Assembly: GCF_024834075.1 (NCBI RefSeq)
Contig: NZ_JANUXR010000001.1
Location: 124,001 to 188,000 of the forward strand
Length of the DNA: 64,000 nt
DNA from: Corynebacterium sp. HS2168-gen11
Lineage (GTDB): Bacteria > Actinomycetota > Actinomycetes > Mycobacteriales > Mycobacteriaceae
Reading direction: 5' to 3'
The notes below the pieces were generated by a model. The model had not been told where the DNA came from. It did no database searches and saw nothing but the letters and a program-made list of their open reading frames with translations. Below are positions 1 to 10,732 of the stretch, in pieces (position 1 is the stretch's first letter; each line of letters opens with the position of its first letter). The translations under genes were made by a program, and so were the position numbers.

Positions 1-778
1 GATCCAACAACACCTGAAACGCAGCGGCTGCCTGGCCTGCTGCAATATGCGCATCTGCAGCTGCAAATTGCGCATCCAGATCTAATGGGTGTTCGGCGGC
101 AAACGCAATTGGATCGGTGGTTGCATCTTGTTGTTTCAAACGTTGCAGGAATTTGGCGTTTTCCAGCGCCTGCTGGGCGAGGAAATTTTTCGGTTCTTGC
201 GCCAAAATCGACTCATATACTGCAATTGCTTGGGCAAAATCACCGTTATTGAGTGCTTCTGTTGCAGGGGCAAAACGCGGATCTTCCGCTGGTGCAGCCT
301 CTTCCTGTGTTGGCAGCCCGGTAAGTTGTCCTGCCACAGCTTCCACAACCGCTTGGGTCCACTGCTCTAATGCAGCGCGTGGTTGGCCGCCTTCAAAATT
401 GGCAATTGGCTGTCCCGATGCCACAGCAACAACCGTCGGCAATCCTTGAATACCAAACATAGCTGCAACATCAGGGGTTGCATCGGCATCGATATAACCA
501 AAAATAAAACTATGATCTGCGCGTGCAGCAAGTTCGATGAAATCTTGTCGCAGTTGTTCCGATTCCGGCGAACGCGCAGTGCCTATTAAGACAACCACTG
601 GCACTTGGGTTGATCGAACAATCACTTCATCTTGAATATTAGCGGCAGTCACCACGACTGAGGTTGGGATTCCGCCAGCTGGCACACCTTCCCGCTGTGC
701 TTGTGCACGCGCTTCAGCTTGAGCTTTCACGGCGCTTAAATCAATTGCCCCAGAGATAAACCGCTGTGGAGTGGTCAT
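1..778 (-). CDS. CnoX/YbbN-like thioredoxin-TPR protein, C-terminus cut by window edge
   Basis: The N-terminal 259 residues are visible, read from ATG 778 (MTTPQRFISGAIDL); the gene runs off the left edge. Residues ~45-140 look like a thioredoxin fold (VVVLIGTARSPESEQ, then FGIQGLPTVV with the cis-proline loop). From ~165 the sequence becomes TPR-like helices (ALNNGDFAQAIAVYESIL). This is the layout of the YbbN/CnoX co-chaperone family, which holds clients for DnaK/GroEL. The site that carries CxxC in redox thioredoxins reads ARSPES, and the visible part has no cysteine at all, so reductase activity is unlikely. It lies 68 bases downstream of the gene at 847 on the same strand. The family call is by fold and motif; the holdase role is inferred from the family. 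Confidence 0.8.
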   Translation of the reverse strand, partial: MTTPQRFISGAIDLSAVKAQAEARAQAQREGVPAGGIPTSVVVTAANIQDEVIVRSTQVPVVVLIGTARSPESEQLRQDFIELAARADHSFIFGYIDADATPDVAAMFGIQGLPTVVAVASGQPIANFEGGQPRAALEQWTQAVVEAVAGQLTGLPTQEEAAPAEDPRFAPATEALNNGDFAQAIAVYESILAQEPKNFLAQQALENAKFLQRLKQQDATTDPIAFAAEHPLDLDAQFAAADAHIAAGQAAAAFQVLLD

Positions 779-846
779 CGTAACCTTCACCGCTTTCTAT
801 TTATCACAATTTTTTAATTCACACTGTTCTGAATGTGCGTACACGC

Positions 847-1164
847 TTATAGTTCTGACTGCTCAGATGCTAAATGTTGTTCCACTGAGTCTACTTTAGC
901 GCGGATCTGATTGGTATATCCTGGCCGAATATCAGCCTTGATGACCAACCCCACGCGAGGCGAAACTGCAAGTACTGCATCAGTGGCTTGTTTCACCACC
1001 GCCATCACTTCATCCCATTCACCTTCAATGAGAGTAAACATGGCATTGGTTTCGTTCGGAAGCCCTGATTCACGAACCACTTTCACAGCAGCCGCTACGG
1101 CCTCACTCATTTCTGCTTGCGCATTTGGAACTTCAGTAGGTGCGACAGAAAATGCAAGAATCAT
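847..1164 (-). CDS. MTH1187/YkoF-type thiamine-binding family protein
   Basis: A 105-residue protein (MILAFSVAPTEVPNAQAEMS...) of the small MTH1187/DUF77 family with a ferredoxin-like fold. Members bind thiamine or related ligands or are uncharacterised. Family-like features are the FSVAP strand near the N-terminus, the NAMFTLIEGEWDEVMAVVKQ segment, and the VSPRVGLVIKADIRPG strand. An in-frame upstream extension to 1272 exists but is Arg/His-rich and unlike the family. ATG 1164 has an AGGA ribosome site upstream and gives the usual family length. Its substrate cannot be told from sequence. Confidence 0.78.
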   Translation of the reverse strand: MILAFSVAPTEVPNAQAEMSEAVAAAVKVVRESGLPNETNAMFTLIEGEWDEVMAVVKQATDAVLAVSPRVGLVIKADIRPGYTNQIRAKVDSVEQHLASEQSEL

Positions 1165-1308
1165 GGTTGTTATCCTACCGTCGATCAGTGGCGCATCGTG
1201 GTAGTGACAGTCGTGTACAACTTTCACTGCTTTGCGACGCACAGTGGCCGGGCGCGCTGTTTGACGATACACAGGGGCCGAATGCCCGGTGGCGTCGACA
1301 AGCTTCTT

Positions 1309-1596
1309 CTAGCGCCGATCCCAGCATGCACGATGCCAGTGACGACGATCGTCCAAACCATGACCATAATCGCGCGGCCATGCCACCACATGCGTAATTC
1401 CGGGCGGAATATTTTGATTACAGCCCGGACAAATATAAAACTTCTGCGCAGCGTTTGACCCCATCAAACGCATCAAATAAATCTCACCATTGGTCCACGA
1501 AGGTCCTTCGACTTCATGGGTGCCGAAAAACACCGCGCCATGTGCAGGTAAGCTACGCTTAGGGGTGATATTTGATCGACGATTTTTACGAGCCAT
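1309..1596 (-). CDS. Small conserved Cys/His protein downstream of nucS
   Basis: A 95-residue protein, MARKNRRSN..., with a basic N-terminus. The C-terminal half carries YICPGCNQNIPPG followed by HVVAWPRD and HWHRACW. The Cys pair (CPGC) plus the later HxHxxC cluster looks like a zinc-binding site, and the spacing recalls degenerate HNH or zinc-ribbon folds. It starts 7 bases after the nucS stop and is probably co-transcribed with it. Corynebacterial and mycobacterial genomes carry similar proteins, sometimes labelled ATP/GTP-binding, but I see no nucleotide-binding motif. Function unknown. The link to NucS mismatch repair rests only on position. The longer start at 1650 would overlap nucS and is less likely. 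Confidence 0.65.
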   Translation of the reverse strand: MARKNRRSNITPKRSLPAHGAVFFGTHEVEGPSWTNGEIYLMRLMGSNAAQKFYICPGCNQNIPPGITHVVAWPRDYGHGLDDRRHWHRACWDRR

Positions 1597-1603
1597 ACGT
1601 GTA

Positions 1604-2302
1604 TTAGAAGAGTCGAAGCTCAGACGATTCCACTCCGCGCAATGCATCATAATCGAGGACTACACAACGAATACCACGATCTTCTGCCAACGTGCGCGCT
1701 TGAGCTTTAATTTCTTGGGCTGCAAAAATGCCCTTGACCGGTGCAAGCAAAGGATCTCTATTCAGCATTTCGAGGTAGCGAGACAGTTGTTCCACTCCAT
1801 CAATGCCACCACGGCGTTTCACCTCAACCGCGATATTCATTCCAGTGCCATCCGTGCAAAAAATATCCACTGGACCAATCGGAGTCGGATATTCGCGACG
1901 AACGAGTTGGTAGCCTTCGCCTAAGGTGGAAATATGCTCAGCAAGAAGTTCTTGTAAGTGGCTTTCTACGCCATCTTTTTGCAGACCTGGATCTTCGCCC
2001 AGATCATAGGACAAATCTGAGTGAATAGCATGCAAGGTAATGCGTAGCTGTTCACCTTTTTTATTTTCGACAACCCAATATGCTGCGATTTCTTGACTGC
2101 CGTTTACAGGTGTAGGTGGTTTTACCGATTCTTTGAGCGTGCATGGTGGAGTCATCCAATTCAGTGGCTTATACGCCCGATCATCTGCATGAATAGAAAC
2201 AGAGCCATCAGCTTTAATCATTAAAAGTCGATCGGCTGCCGGTAAATGGGCATCCAATCGACCAACATACTCTACAGAACAGTTTGCAATAACAAGGCGC
2301 AT
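1604..2302 (-). CDS. nucS: Mismatch-specific endonuclease NucS (EndoMS)
   Basis: 232 residues, start ATG 2302 ([21 protein letters not shown]). NucS is the actinobacterial non-canonical mismatch-repair nuclease that cuts both strands at G-T, G-G and T-T mismatches. The N-terminal dimerisation/DNA-binding domain is followed by a RecB-like nuclease core with Asp146 (PVDIF) and Glu160-x-Lys162 (AVEVKRRGG). The C-terminus ends in ELRLF, matching the sliding-clamp-binding tail through which DnaN activates NucS. A TTG start two codons upstream is possible but less likely. It follows the ATP synthase genes, as in other corynebacteria, with a DUF2550 gene 25 bases upstream. All expected active-site residues are present. 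Confidence 0.93.
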   Translation of the reverse strand: MRLVIANCSVEYVGRLDAHLPAADRLLMIKADGSVSIHADDRAYKPLNWMTPPCTLKESVKPPTPVNGSQEIAAYWVVENKKGEQLRITLHAIHSDLSYDLGEDPGLQKDGVESHLQELLAEHISTLGEGYQLVRREYPTPIGPVDIFCTDGTGMNIAVEVKRRGGIDGVEQLSRYLEMLNRDPLLAPVKGIFAAQEIKAQARTLAEDRGIRCVVLDYDALRGVESSELRLF

Positions 2303-2327
2303 GATCAACTACCCTAGTCGAAAACTG

Positions 2328-2801
2328 CTATGAATGCTTATATCCAATCTTTCGACGAAGTTCATGAAGATTGATATGCACCATTCGAGCATCTGGAGCA
2401 GACTCAATCCAGGCAATAAAGGCTAAGCGACCGCGAGCAGACAGCTGCACTTCATATTGTTCACCCTGGTACTCAACGATCACGATCGGATCAGATGTAT
2501 CCATAATGTCGGTTTCTTCTGGCAATTGTTCACGTTGACCCACAACATGCAACCGCGAGCGCTCAAATTCAATATCAGCGTATGGGCTAATTGAGCGAAC
2601 TTGGTAGAACCTTAAACTTGTTCCACTGTAGAAAAAAAGCCCGTGTCTCCAACCACTAGTTCCACTGGCTGGCAAACGACGGACGATGGCATTACTGCCA
2701 CTTGAACGAAGTGCAAAAAAGCGCCACATAATAAGCGCGCAAAGTACCACAAACCCCAGACCGAACACCACGATACTCATAGTGCTGATGATAGCCATCA
2801 T
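2328..2801 (-). CDS. DUF2550 single-pass membrane protein
   Basis: About 157 residues from ATG 2801, which has an AAGGA site 10 bases upstream. A TTG start at 2837 would add 12 residues (MHIHDQWKDTFS) and also has an AGGAG site, so the start is uncertain. One membrane helix (IISTMSIVVFGLGFVVLCALIM) is followed by RFFALRSSG and a cytoplasmic beta-rich domain (SGWRHGLFFYSGTSLRFYQVRS... YQGEQYEVQLS). It corresponds to the DUF2550 protein found after atpC in corynebacteria and mycobacteria. The role is unknown. A strong hairpin (2898-2937) separates it from atpC, so it may have its own promoter. Confidence 0.82.
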   Translation of the reverse strand: MMAIISTMSIVVFGLGFVVLCALIMWRFFALRSSGSNAIVRRLPASGTSGWRHGLFFYSGTSLRFYQVRSISPYADIEFERSRLHVVGQREQLPEETDIMDTSDPIVIVEYQGEQYEVQLSARGRLAFIAWIESAPDARMVHINLHELRRKIGYKHS

Positions 2802-2897
2802 GGAGAACGTATCCTTCCACTGATCATGAATATGCAAGCAAGCTTTCTCCTGATCTTACACACTTCAGCACTAGTTTGGTACACGCCCATCATAAGG

Positions 2898-2937
2898 CTC
2901 AAACCCCACCGAACACTTAGGTTCGATGGGGTTTGAG
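2898..2937 (-). terminator. Hairpin terminator of the atp operon
   Basis: Arms CTCAAACCCCACCGAAC and GTTCGATGGGGTTTGAG pair over 17 positions with a single C-A mismatch around a 6-base loop. It lies 40 bases past the atpC stop. The minus-strand side lacks a long T run, but stem strength and position support a transcription end. Confidence 0.75.
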
Positions 2938-2976
2938 TTTCAAGAAAGACAGTCCTGTAATCGTACAGGTCTACAT

Positions 2977-3348
2977 CTATGCTTGTGTACTACGACGTAC
3001 TGCCTTTAGCTCGGCTTCAGCTCGTGCTTTGGAGATTTCATCGCTATCGCCAAGTCGCGCTTCAGCTTCAGAAGTTACAACTTCATCTGCCCAAATCGCG
3101 TAATCAGCCAAGATAGTGACTTTCTCTTTCGAAACAGAGAGGAACCCACCTTGAACTGCGGCAACTAATTTCTTGCCTTCAGTTGGTCGGATAGTCACGA
3201 CGCCATTTTCGAGCAATTGCCCAAGCATTGGCTCGTGGCCAGGCAGCACGCCGATCTCACCTTCGGTGGTCTGTGCTGTCACGATAGTTGCGGATCCTTT
3301 CCACAACATACGCTCGACAGAGACCAGTTCTACGGTGACATCAGCCAT
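2977..3348 (-). CDS. atpC: ATP synthase epsilon subunit
   Basis: 123 residues ([18 protein letters not shown]). It is the epsilon subunit of the F1 central stalk, which couples gamma rotation to the catalytic head and can inhibit ATP hydrolysis. The N-terminal beta-sandwich has the family motif [16 protein letters not shown] near residues 30-45. The C-terminal part is one short charged helix region ([17 protein letters not shown]), shorter than the two-helix domain of E. coli, as is usual in actinobacteria. It is the last gene of the atp operon, 15 bases after atpD, and is followed by the hairpin at 2898. Confidence 0.96.
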   Translation of the reverse strand: MADVTVELVSVERMLWKGSATIVTAQTTEGEIGVLPGHEPMLGQLLENGVVTIRPTEGKKLVAAVQGGFLSVSKEKVTILADYAIWADEVVTSEAEARLGDSDEISKARAEAELKAVRRSTQA

Positions 3349-3363
3349 GTGCGTGCCTCCCTC

Positions 3364-4812
<1,449 letters not shown>

Positions 4813-5790
4813 CTAGTCACTTTCTCCGCTTTCGGCGAGCGCGCCAGCGCCACCGACGATCTCTGTGATTTCCTGAGTGATCTGTGCCTGACGTGCCTGG
4901 TTAGCCACGCGCGAGAGGTCTTTGACCAGCTCGGTTGCGTTGTCAGTTGCAGACTTCATTGCATTACGGCGGGATGCCGACTCGGAAGCTGCTGCTTCCA
5001 AAAGCATTGCAAACAGGCTGCGCGAAACATACTTTGGCAACAGTGCTGCCAAGAGGGTATCTGCATCAGGCTCAAACTCGTAGTCTGGTTCTGGTGTACC
5101 AGAATCGGACAGTATATCTTTACCTGGCTCAATTTCGCTTGTTTCAATAACAGGCTCAACTGGCAGCAATTGATGTGCACGTGCAGTCTGGGTCAGCATA
5201 GACTCGAACTCGGTGTACACAACGTGTACCTGGTCAAAGCCTTGAACCTCTACACCTTCCGCAACATTCAAACCACTACGATAGCGTGTCATACCTTCGG
5301 AGCCAGCCAAGAAGCCGTCTACGAGGTGGTGACGCAAATCGTGGGTTTCTGCCCAGGTCGGATCTTGTGAAAATCCAGTCCAAGCGCCGGCATATTCGCC
5401 GCCACGGAAGTTGTAGTACCCAACGCCCTTGTTACCGGTGATATAGCGAACGACTTCATAACCATTTTCTTCAAGCAGTTTCTGCATCTCTGCAGCCTTC
5501 TTGAAAACGTTATAGTTATAGCCACCACACATACCGCGGTCTGAAGACACGATCAGCAGTGCAGCACGCTTACCATTCTCACGTTCACGCAACATTGGGT
5601 GGTCGAGAGAACTTGCTGCGGCCAGACGTTCCATCACATTGTGGATTTCGGTGGCGTATGGCTCCGATGCTTCTACCTTTGCCTGAGCTTTGGTGATACG
5701 CGAAGTTGCGATCAGCTCCTGAGCTTTGGTGATCTTCTTGGTCGAATTCACAGATTTAATTCGGTTACGTAGTTCGCGAAGATTTGCCAT
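4813..5790 (-). CDS. atpG: ATP synthase gamma subunit
   Basis: 325 residues (MANLRELRNRIKSVNSTKKITKAQELI). It is the rotating central stalk of F1. The N- and C-terminal helices that form the shaft are both recognisable (C-terminus RRNAMKSATDNATELVKDLSRVANQARQAQITQEI). It is longer than the E. coli subunit; the extra residues lie around 210-250 (IETSEIEPGKDILSDSGTPEP), a region enlarged in actinobacterial gamma subunits. It lies between atpA (58-base gap) and atpD (3-base gap). Confidence 0.96.
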   Translation of the reverse strand: MANLRELRNRIKSVNSTKKITKAQELIATSRITKAQAKVEASEPYATEIHNVMERLAAASSLDHPMLRERENGKRAALLIVSSDRGMCGGYNYNVFKKAAEMQKLLEENGYEVVRYITGNKGVGYYNFRGGEYAGAWTGFSQDPTWAETHDLRHHLVDGFLAGSEGMTRYRSGLNVAEGVEVQGFDQVHVVYTEFESMLTQTARAHQLLPVEPVIETSEIEPGKDILSDSGTPEPDYEFEPDADTLLAALLPKYVSRSLFAMLLEAAASESASRRNAMKSATDNATELVKDLSRVANQARQAQITQEITEIVGGAGALAESGESD

Positions 5791-5848
5791 ATGTTAAACG
5801 CCTCCCTTCTTTTCCTTGATGATTGTCATGAAGTAAAGAGCCATGCTC

Positions 5849-7477
5849 TTACTTCTTAACCGTCAGCTTATTCTTCTTAACCTGTTCAGCAGGCAAAGCC
5901 TCAACCTCTGCCTCATTGATAACTGGGGTGCCATCAGTGGTCTGGAAACCAGCCTTGAATGCATTGGTTTGTGCAACCAGTGCGGCTTGTGATTCTTCAG
6001 ACAACTGTGCGCCACCGGCAATCTGCTCAAATACTTCTGGTGCTGCCGCATGCAGATGATCAAGAAGTTCAGCTTCGAAGCGACGAATATCCTCGACGGG
6101 AACGTTGTCGAAGTGGCCGTCGCCAGCGAGCCAAATAGAAACAATCTGATGCTCAACTGCCTGTGGAGTATTTTCTGCCTGCTTGAGCAGCTCAACCAAG
6201 CGTGCACCGCGGTCAAGCTGTGCCTTGGATGCAGGATCCAAATCTGAAGCAAAGGTTGCGAATGCTTCCAGGTCACGGTATGCAGCCAAATCAAGACGCA
6301 AGGAACCAGAAACTTTCTTCATACCCTTCGTCTGTGCTGCGCCACCAACACGGGAAACGGACACACCAACGTTAATAGCTGGGCGAACACCCTGGTTGAA
6401 CAGATCAGACTCCAGGAATACCTGGCCGTCAGTAATGGAAATGACGTTGGTAGGAATGAAGGCAGAAACGTCGTTAGCCTTGGTTTCAATAATTGGCAGC
6501 GCGGTCATCGAGCCTGCACCCAAGTCGTCGGAAAGCTTTGCAGCACGTTCCAACAAACGGGAGTGGAGGTAGAAGACGTCACCAGGATAAGCCTCGCGGC
6601 CTGGTGGACGACGCAGCAACAGGGAAATTGCGCGGTAAGCTTCTGCTTGCTTCGTCAAATCATCGTAGATCACCAAGACGTGATTGCCCTGGTACATCCA
6701 GTGCTGACCAAGTGCCGCACCAGCAAATGGTGCCAACCACTTAAAGCCTGCGGAATCAGATGCAGGAGCAGCAACGATGGTGGTGTATTCCAACGCACCA
6801 TGCTCTTCAAGGGTCTTACGCACAGCAGCAACCGTGGAACCCTTTTGACCGATTGCAACGTAGATGCATCGCACCTGCTTGCTCTTGTCGCCGGAATCCC
6901 AGTTTGCCTTCTGGTTCAAAATGGTATCGATGCAGACTGCGGTCTTACCGGTCTTGCGGTCACCAATGATCAACTGACGCTGGCCACGACCAATTGGGGT
7001 CATAGCGTCAATAGCCTTGATGCCGGTCTGCATTGGCTCACCAACTGGCTGACGCTGCAACACGCCTGGTGCCTGCAGCTCAAGGACGCGGTCCTCTTCA
7101 GCTTCAATCGCACCAAGGCCGTCGATTGGCTGGCCAAGTGGGTTAATGACGCGGCCGAGGAATTTATCGCCGACCGGGATGGAGAGAACGTCGCCCGTCC
7201 TCTTTACTTCATCGCCTTCTTTAAGGGTCTCGTAGTTACCCAGTACAACCACGCCGACACGATCAGTGTCGAGGTTCTGTGCGACGCCGATGACGCCGCC
7301 TGGGAACTCGAGGAGCTCATTTGCCATAACTGATGGGAGGCCTGAGACCTGTGCAATACCATCAGCGGTGGAAATAACCACGCCGACCTCCTCACGGGAG
7401 GCCTCCGCGGAGTAGCTCGAGGTGTAGTTCGCAATCGCGCTACGAATCTCATCGGAGGAGATCGTAAGCTCCGCCAT
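5849..7477 (-). CDS. atpA: ATP synthase alpha subunit
   Basis: 542 residues from ATG 7477 ([22 protein letters not shown]), preceded by an AGGAAG ribosome site. The frame is open back to 7621 but those residues overlap atpH and are unlike the family. The P-loop GDRKTGKT is at residues 172-179. The [20 protein letters not shown] segment and the C-terminal helical domain are intact. It is the non-catalytic nucleotide-binding F1 subunit. It carries a short actinobacterial C-terminal extension ([21 protein letters not shown]); in mycobacteria a similar extension restrains ATP hydrolysis, and the same role here is inference. Confidence 0.97.
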   Translation of the reverse strand: MAELTISSDEIRSAIANYTSSYSAEASREEVGVVISTADGIAQVSGLPSVMANELLEFPGGVIGVAQNLDTDRVGVVVLGNYETLKEGDEVKRTGDVLSIPVGDKFLGRVINPLGQPIDGLGAIEAEEDRVLELQAPGVLQRQPVGEPMQTGIKAIDAMTPIGRGQRQLIIGDRKTGKTAVCIDTILNQKANWDSGDKSKQVRCIYVAIGQKGSTVAAVRKTLEEHGALEYTTIVAAPASDSAGFKWLAPFAGAALGQHWMYQGNHVLVIYDDLTKQAEAYRAISLLLRRPPGREAYPGDVFYLHSRLLERAAKLSDDLGAGSMTALPIIETKANDVSAFIPTNVISITDGQVFLESDLFNQGVRPAINVGVSVSRVGGAAQTKGMKKVSGSLRLDLAAYRDLEAFATFASDLDPASKAQLDRGARLVELLKQAENTPQAVEHQIVSIWLAGDGHFDNVPVEDIRRFEAELLDHLHAAAPEVFEQIAGGAQLSEESQAALVAQTNAFKAGFQTTDGTPVINEAEVEALPAEQVKKNKLTVKK

Positions 7478-7532
7478 GTTCTTCCTGCTCTCGGTAGTTT
7501 CTTCCAGTAATTTCTTCAATGTCTTTGTCGTG

Positions 7533-8354
7533 TTATGAAACGAGGTTAGAACGCATCCGCTCGAGCTTACCCGAGGTAGATCCATCAATAACTTCGTCGC
7601 CAACGCGGATAACCATGCCACCTAGTAGACTCTCGTCAATTTCTAAGTGGATACTCATCGCACGACCATAAATTCGCTCTAGCTTGTCTGCCAGTGCCTG
7701 TTTCTGCGTGTCGTTAAGTGGTGCTGCCGAGACAACATATGCAACTTCGCGTCCCCATAGGGATGCTGCGAACCTCGAAACGCTATCGAGGTCATCAATC
7801 GCATTGTTCTCTGGACGTCCAATGACCTGAAGTGCCAAAGCCTCAGTCACCGCAGTGACCTTGCCATAGAGCACCTTCGCCAGCAGGTCGCGCTTTGCGA
7901 CGCGATCCGCACTGCGATCGTCGAGCCGAAGAGTCAATTGTGCTTCCTTGTCTAGCAGACGAGAAATGCGGAAGAGTTCATCTTCAACAATTAATAATTG
8001 ACCCTGTTTATCGGCAGATCGCAGCAGTGCACGGCGTCCCAGTGTTACCAAGCCGGTACGGAATTCACGAGGTGAAGACCATACTTGGCGGGCTGCTACA
8101 ATCAGCAGATCCAAAGTAAACTGAGATACCTTTCCGGCGAACACAGCAGAAACCAAACCAGATCGTTGATCTGCAGACAGCGAAGCATCAGCAACAGCAA
8201 CACGCAAAGCGCGATCACTATCAAGTGCTTCAACAACGTCAAACAGTTCAGAACCAGTTTGAGCGGCAACAGCTACGACATTGTCTCCATCGTTGACATT
8301 ATTGTCGAGGTACTCGGAGATGTATGCCAGTGCGTCGCGGCTTGCTGCGTGCAT
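7533..8354 (-). CDS. atpH: ATP synthase delta subunit
   Basis: 273 residues ([19 protein letters not shown]). It is the OSCP-type subunit that joins F1 to the peripheral stalk. It is longer than the ~180-residue E. coli protein, as expected in corynebacteria. The C-terminal delta signature is present ([35 protein letters not shown]). Unlike mycobacteria, where delta is fused to a second b subunit, no membrane helix is present. It is 9 bases downstream of atpF. Confidence 0.95.
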   Translation of the reverse strand: MHAASRDALAYISEYLDNNVNDGDNVVAVAAQTGSELFDVVEALDSDRALRVAVADASLSADQRSGLVSAVFAGKVSQFTLDLLIVAARQVWSSPREFRTGLVTLGRRALLRSADKQGQLLIVEDELFRISRLLDKEAQLTLRLDDRSADRVAKRDLLAKVLYGKVTAVTEALALQVIGRPENNAIDDLDSVSRFAASLWGREVAYVVSAAPLNDTQKQALADKLERIYGRAMSIHLEIDESLLGGMVIRVGDEVIDGSTSGKLERMRSNLVS

Positions 8355-8363
8355 AACGGGGGC

Positions 8364-8936
8364 CTACTTTCCTGCCGGGGTTACGGTGTCGAGTTCAGCC
8401 AAGAAACGATCAATGGTACCGGAACGCTTGACGTCCTCGGACAGCTGCTCACCAATGAGGCGCTCAGCTAGGTTGATCGCATTCTGGCCCATCTCGCGAC
8501 GAAGCTCTTCAACAACTAGCTCACGCTGTGCTGCTAACTGCTTCTCACCAGACTCAATGATACGGTTGCTCTCCTCAGTTGCCTTTGCCTTCAGCTCAGC
8601 TTCGATCAGCTTGCCCTTCTTACGAGCTTCTTCACGAATATCTGCAGCTTCAGCACGAGCTTCTGCAAGTTGTGCGTTGTACTTTTCTAGAGCAGCTTTT
8701 GCTTCAGCCTGTGCAGCTTCTGCACGCTGAATGCCACCTTTGATGCGGTCTTCACGCTCAACTAAAACTTCTTGGAACTTCGGGAGGACGAGCTTCGCAA
8801 ACAGAAGCCCAATGACAACGATCACGACGGCAGACCAGACGATGTCGTACATGGCTGGCAGGATTACGCTTGGATGGTTCTCCAAAGGGAGAGTTTCACC
8901 ACCTGCATGTGCCCAAATATAAGAGACGTTCGTCAT
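8364..8936 (-). CDS. atpF: ATP synthase subunit b
   Basis: 190 residues. It is the peripheral-stalk subunit of Fo. One membrane helix ([24 protein letters not shown], ~29-52) is followed by a long Ala/Glu-rich amphipathic helix ([26 protein letters not shown]) that dimerises and reaches the delta subunit. An N-terminal lead of ~28 residues ([22 protein letters not shown]) precedes the helix, as in other corynebacteria. It lies between atpE (29-base gap) and atpH (9-base gap). Confidence 0.95.
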   Translation of the reverse strand: MTNVSYIWAHAGGETLPLENHPSVILPAMYDIVWSAVVIVVIGLLFAKLVLPKFQEVLVEREDRIKGGIQRAEAAQAEAKAALEKYNAQLAEARAEAADIREEARKKGKLIEAELKAKATEESNRIIESGEKQLAAQRELVVEELRREMGQNAINLAERLIGEQLSEDVKRSGTIDRFLAELDTVTPAGK

Positions 8937-8965
8937 GAATCTCTATCTTTCGTGTCGTGTGTGTA

Positions 8966-9223
<258 letters not shown>

Positions 9224-9299
9224 CTAGATACCCAGTGGAACCGGGCTTAAGTGGTGATAAATAAAGACTTGGGTGATCCTAACGGATGCACGATTTAGG

Positions 9300-10091
9300 T
9301 CAGTGTTCGTCAGCGTGCAGCGAAAGCTCGATGTACACAGCAACCAGCAAAGCGAAAATATATGCCTGCAGGAAGATGACAAGCATCTCGAACAACGTGA
9401 ACGCAACGCCTGCTGCAAGTGTGACAGCAGACAATGCAGTCCAACCATTCAACTGCCAGAAGAACAAGTTCGTAGCAGAGAACAGCAGAACCAAGATAAT
9501 GTGTCCAACCAACATATTTGCCATGAGACGAATTGTCAGCGTGGCAGGACGCAGGATGAACGTGGAGAGAATCTCCAATGGGATAACCAAGAAATGCAAA
9601 CCAAGCGGCAAGTTAGGAATAACCACCGAAGACTTTACGTACTTGAAAAAGCCGTATTTCTTGGCACCTGCGTAAATGAAAGCTACATAGCCAAACAAAG
9701 CCAAGACCAGTGGCATACCGATGCGCGCGTTCGGAGAAACGTTTAGCAGCGGAATGACCGAAGGTGCATTGAGGAACAGAACGACGAAGAAGATAGTCGT
9801 GAGAACCGGAAGGAACCGACGACCCTCTTTCTTGCCAAGAATCTCTTCAGCAATGTTGACTCGGACAAAGTCCAACAACAGCTCACCTACGTTTTGCAAG
9901 CCAGAAGGAATGAGCTTCGGGCTTCGCATTGCAACGAGGAAGAAAATTGCCAGGACTGCAGCCATCAACAGGCGGACGAACATCAGACGGTCGATTGTGA
10001 ACCAGCCGTTCGCCACATCGGCGAACCAAATGGCATCCGGGAAAAATTCGTGGTCCACTACAGGCGGGTGAAACTCGCCCTTCAAGGCCAA
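9300..10091 (-). CDS. atpB: ATP synthase subunit a
   Basis: The proton-channel subunit of Fo, with several membrane helices. The essential arginine is visible in RPATLTIRLMANMLVGH. The family-like N-terminus is LKGEFHPPVVDHEFFPDAIW. No ATG or GTG lies near it: the codons just before are GTT, ACA, GTA, then TTG (10091), GCC, TTG (10085). A TTG start at 10091 gives 263 residues, close to other corynebacterial forms. The frame stays open to ATG 10271, but that extension (MGSLEYLCLLVVVASNPSS) does not resemble the family. The 5' end is therefore approximate. It is the first structural gene of the atp operon. Confidence 0.88.
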   Translation of the reverse strand: MALKGEFHPPVVDHEFFPDAIWFADVANGWFTIDRLMFVRLLMAAVLAIFFLVAMRSPKLIPSGLQNVGELLLDFVRVNIAEEILGKKEGRRFLPVLTTIFFVVLFLNAPSVIPLLNVSPNARIGMPLVLALFGYVAFIYAGAKKYGFFKYVKSSVVIPNLPLGLHFLVIPLEILSTFILRPATLTIRLMANMLVGHIILVLLFSATNLFFWQLNGWTALSAVTLAAGVAFTLFEMLVIFLQAYIFALLVAVYIELSLHADEH

Positions 10092-10341
10092 TACTGTAAC
10101 GCTCAGCGTTCTCTCCCGTGTTCGGGCCGTTTCGTCAGGTGACAAAACGGTGCGATGGACGTCTATAGAAAATTTCAGTAACAATCGTGGACTCCGTCGC
10201 ACATCAGCACAATAGCTACTGGGGTTCGAAGCAACCACTACCAATAGGCAGAGATATTCCAGTGAACCCACGATAAGACTAGCAGCTAAAAGGCAAATTT
10301 TCCCATTGGAGCATGACTCACAGCACCCGCTATTGCACTAA

Positions 10342-10361
10342 AACTGGCAATAATGCCAGTT
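10342..10361. repeat. Perfect 8-bp inverted repeat upstream of atpB
   Basis: Arms AACTGGCA and TGCCAGTT surround the 4-base loop ATAA. It sits about 250 bases before atpB. On the minus strand only TTAGT follows, so it is a weak terminator candidate; it could also be an operator or leader hairpin. Confidence 0.5.
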
Positions 10362-10381
10362 AGCTGCACGTCTAGGAATTA

Positions 10382-10397
10382 TGTAACGTCGATCACA
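10382..10397. promoter_or_regulatory. GlxR/CRP-like site upstream of the atp operon
   Basis: TGTAACGTCGATCACA matches the CRP/GlxR consensus TGTGA-N6-TCACA in 9 of 10 half-site positions. GlxR is the cAMP-binding global regulator of corynebacteria and is known to control respiratory genes. The site is about 290 bases before atpB on the operon's coding side. The assignment is by motif only. Confidence 0.55.
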
Positions 10398-10732
10398 CTT
10401 TTGGGCGGGGGTAATTTCCTTCCCCCTCTTTTGACGTTTCCATACTCACACTTCCCCACTTGAAACCGATACCTTTTTCAATATCTACCCCTATTCTGCG
10501 CCCCCATTTTGAGCCGTGAATCACCAATTAAACAGCGAAATGCCCAGCTCACACAGCAAGAATGCCCCCACTTTCGCAGGGGCTGATACTTTGAAGATGT
10601 TCATTCACCCAAATAATTGGGATATTCCATGCCGTGCTGATCAGGCGCACAGACACGAGGATGATTCAACAGAATATGCGGAACCAGGTAGGCGTCGTCA
10701 AGCAACATGAGGATAACTCTGTATCAAAAGGA

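Larger units (their letters stand above)
10092..10732. promoter_or_regulatory. Long atpB upstream region with likely operon promoter
   Basis: About 640 bases between atpI and atpB carry no convincing gene. The small open frame at 10516-10710 has neither a ribosome site nor family resemblance. The region holds the GlxR-like palindrome at 10382 and the perfect inverted repeat at 10342 (listed separately), so it probably houses the main promoter of atpBEFHAGDC. I could not place a -10 or -35 box with confidence. Confidence 0.5.

Noticed and set aside
6563..7333. 256-codon open frame opposite atpA
   Set aside because: Antisense shadow of atpA with no family resemblance.
10516..10710. 64-codon gene upstream of atpB
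   Set aside because: No ribosome site, random-looking composition and position inside the likely promoter region.
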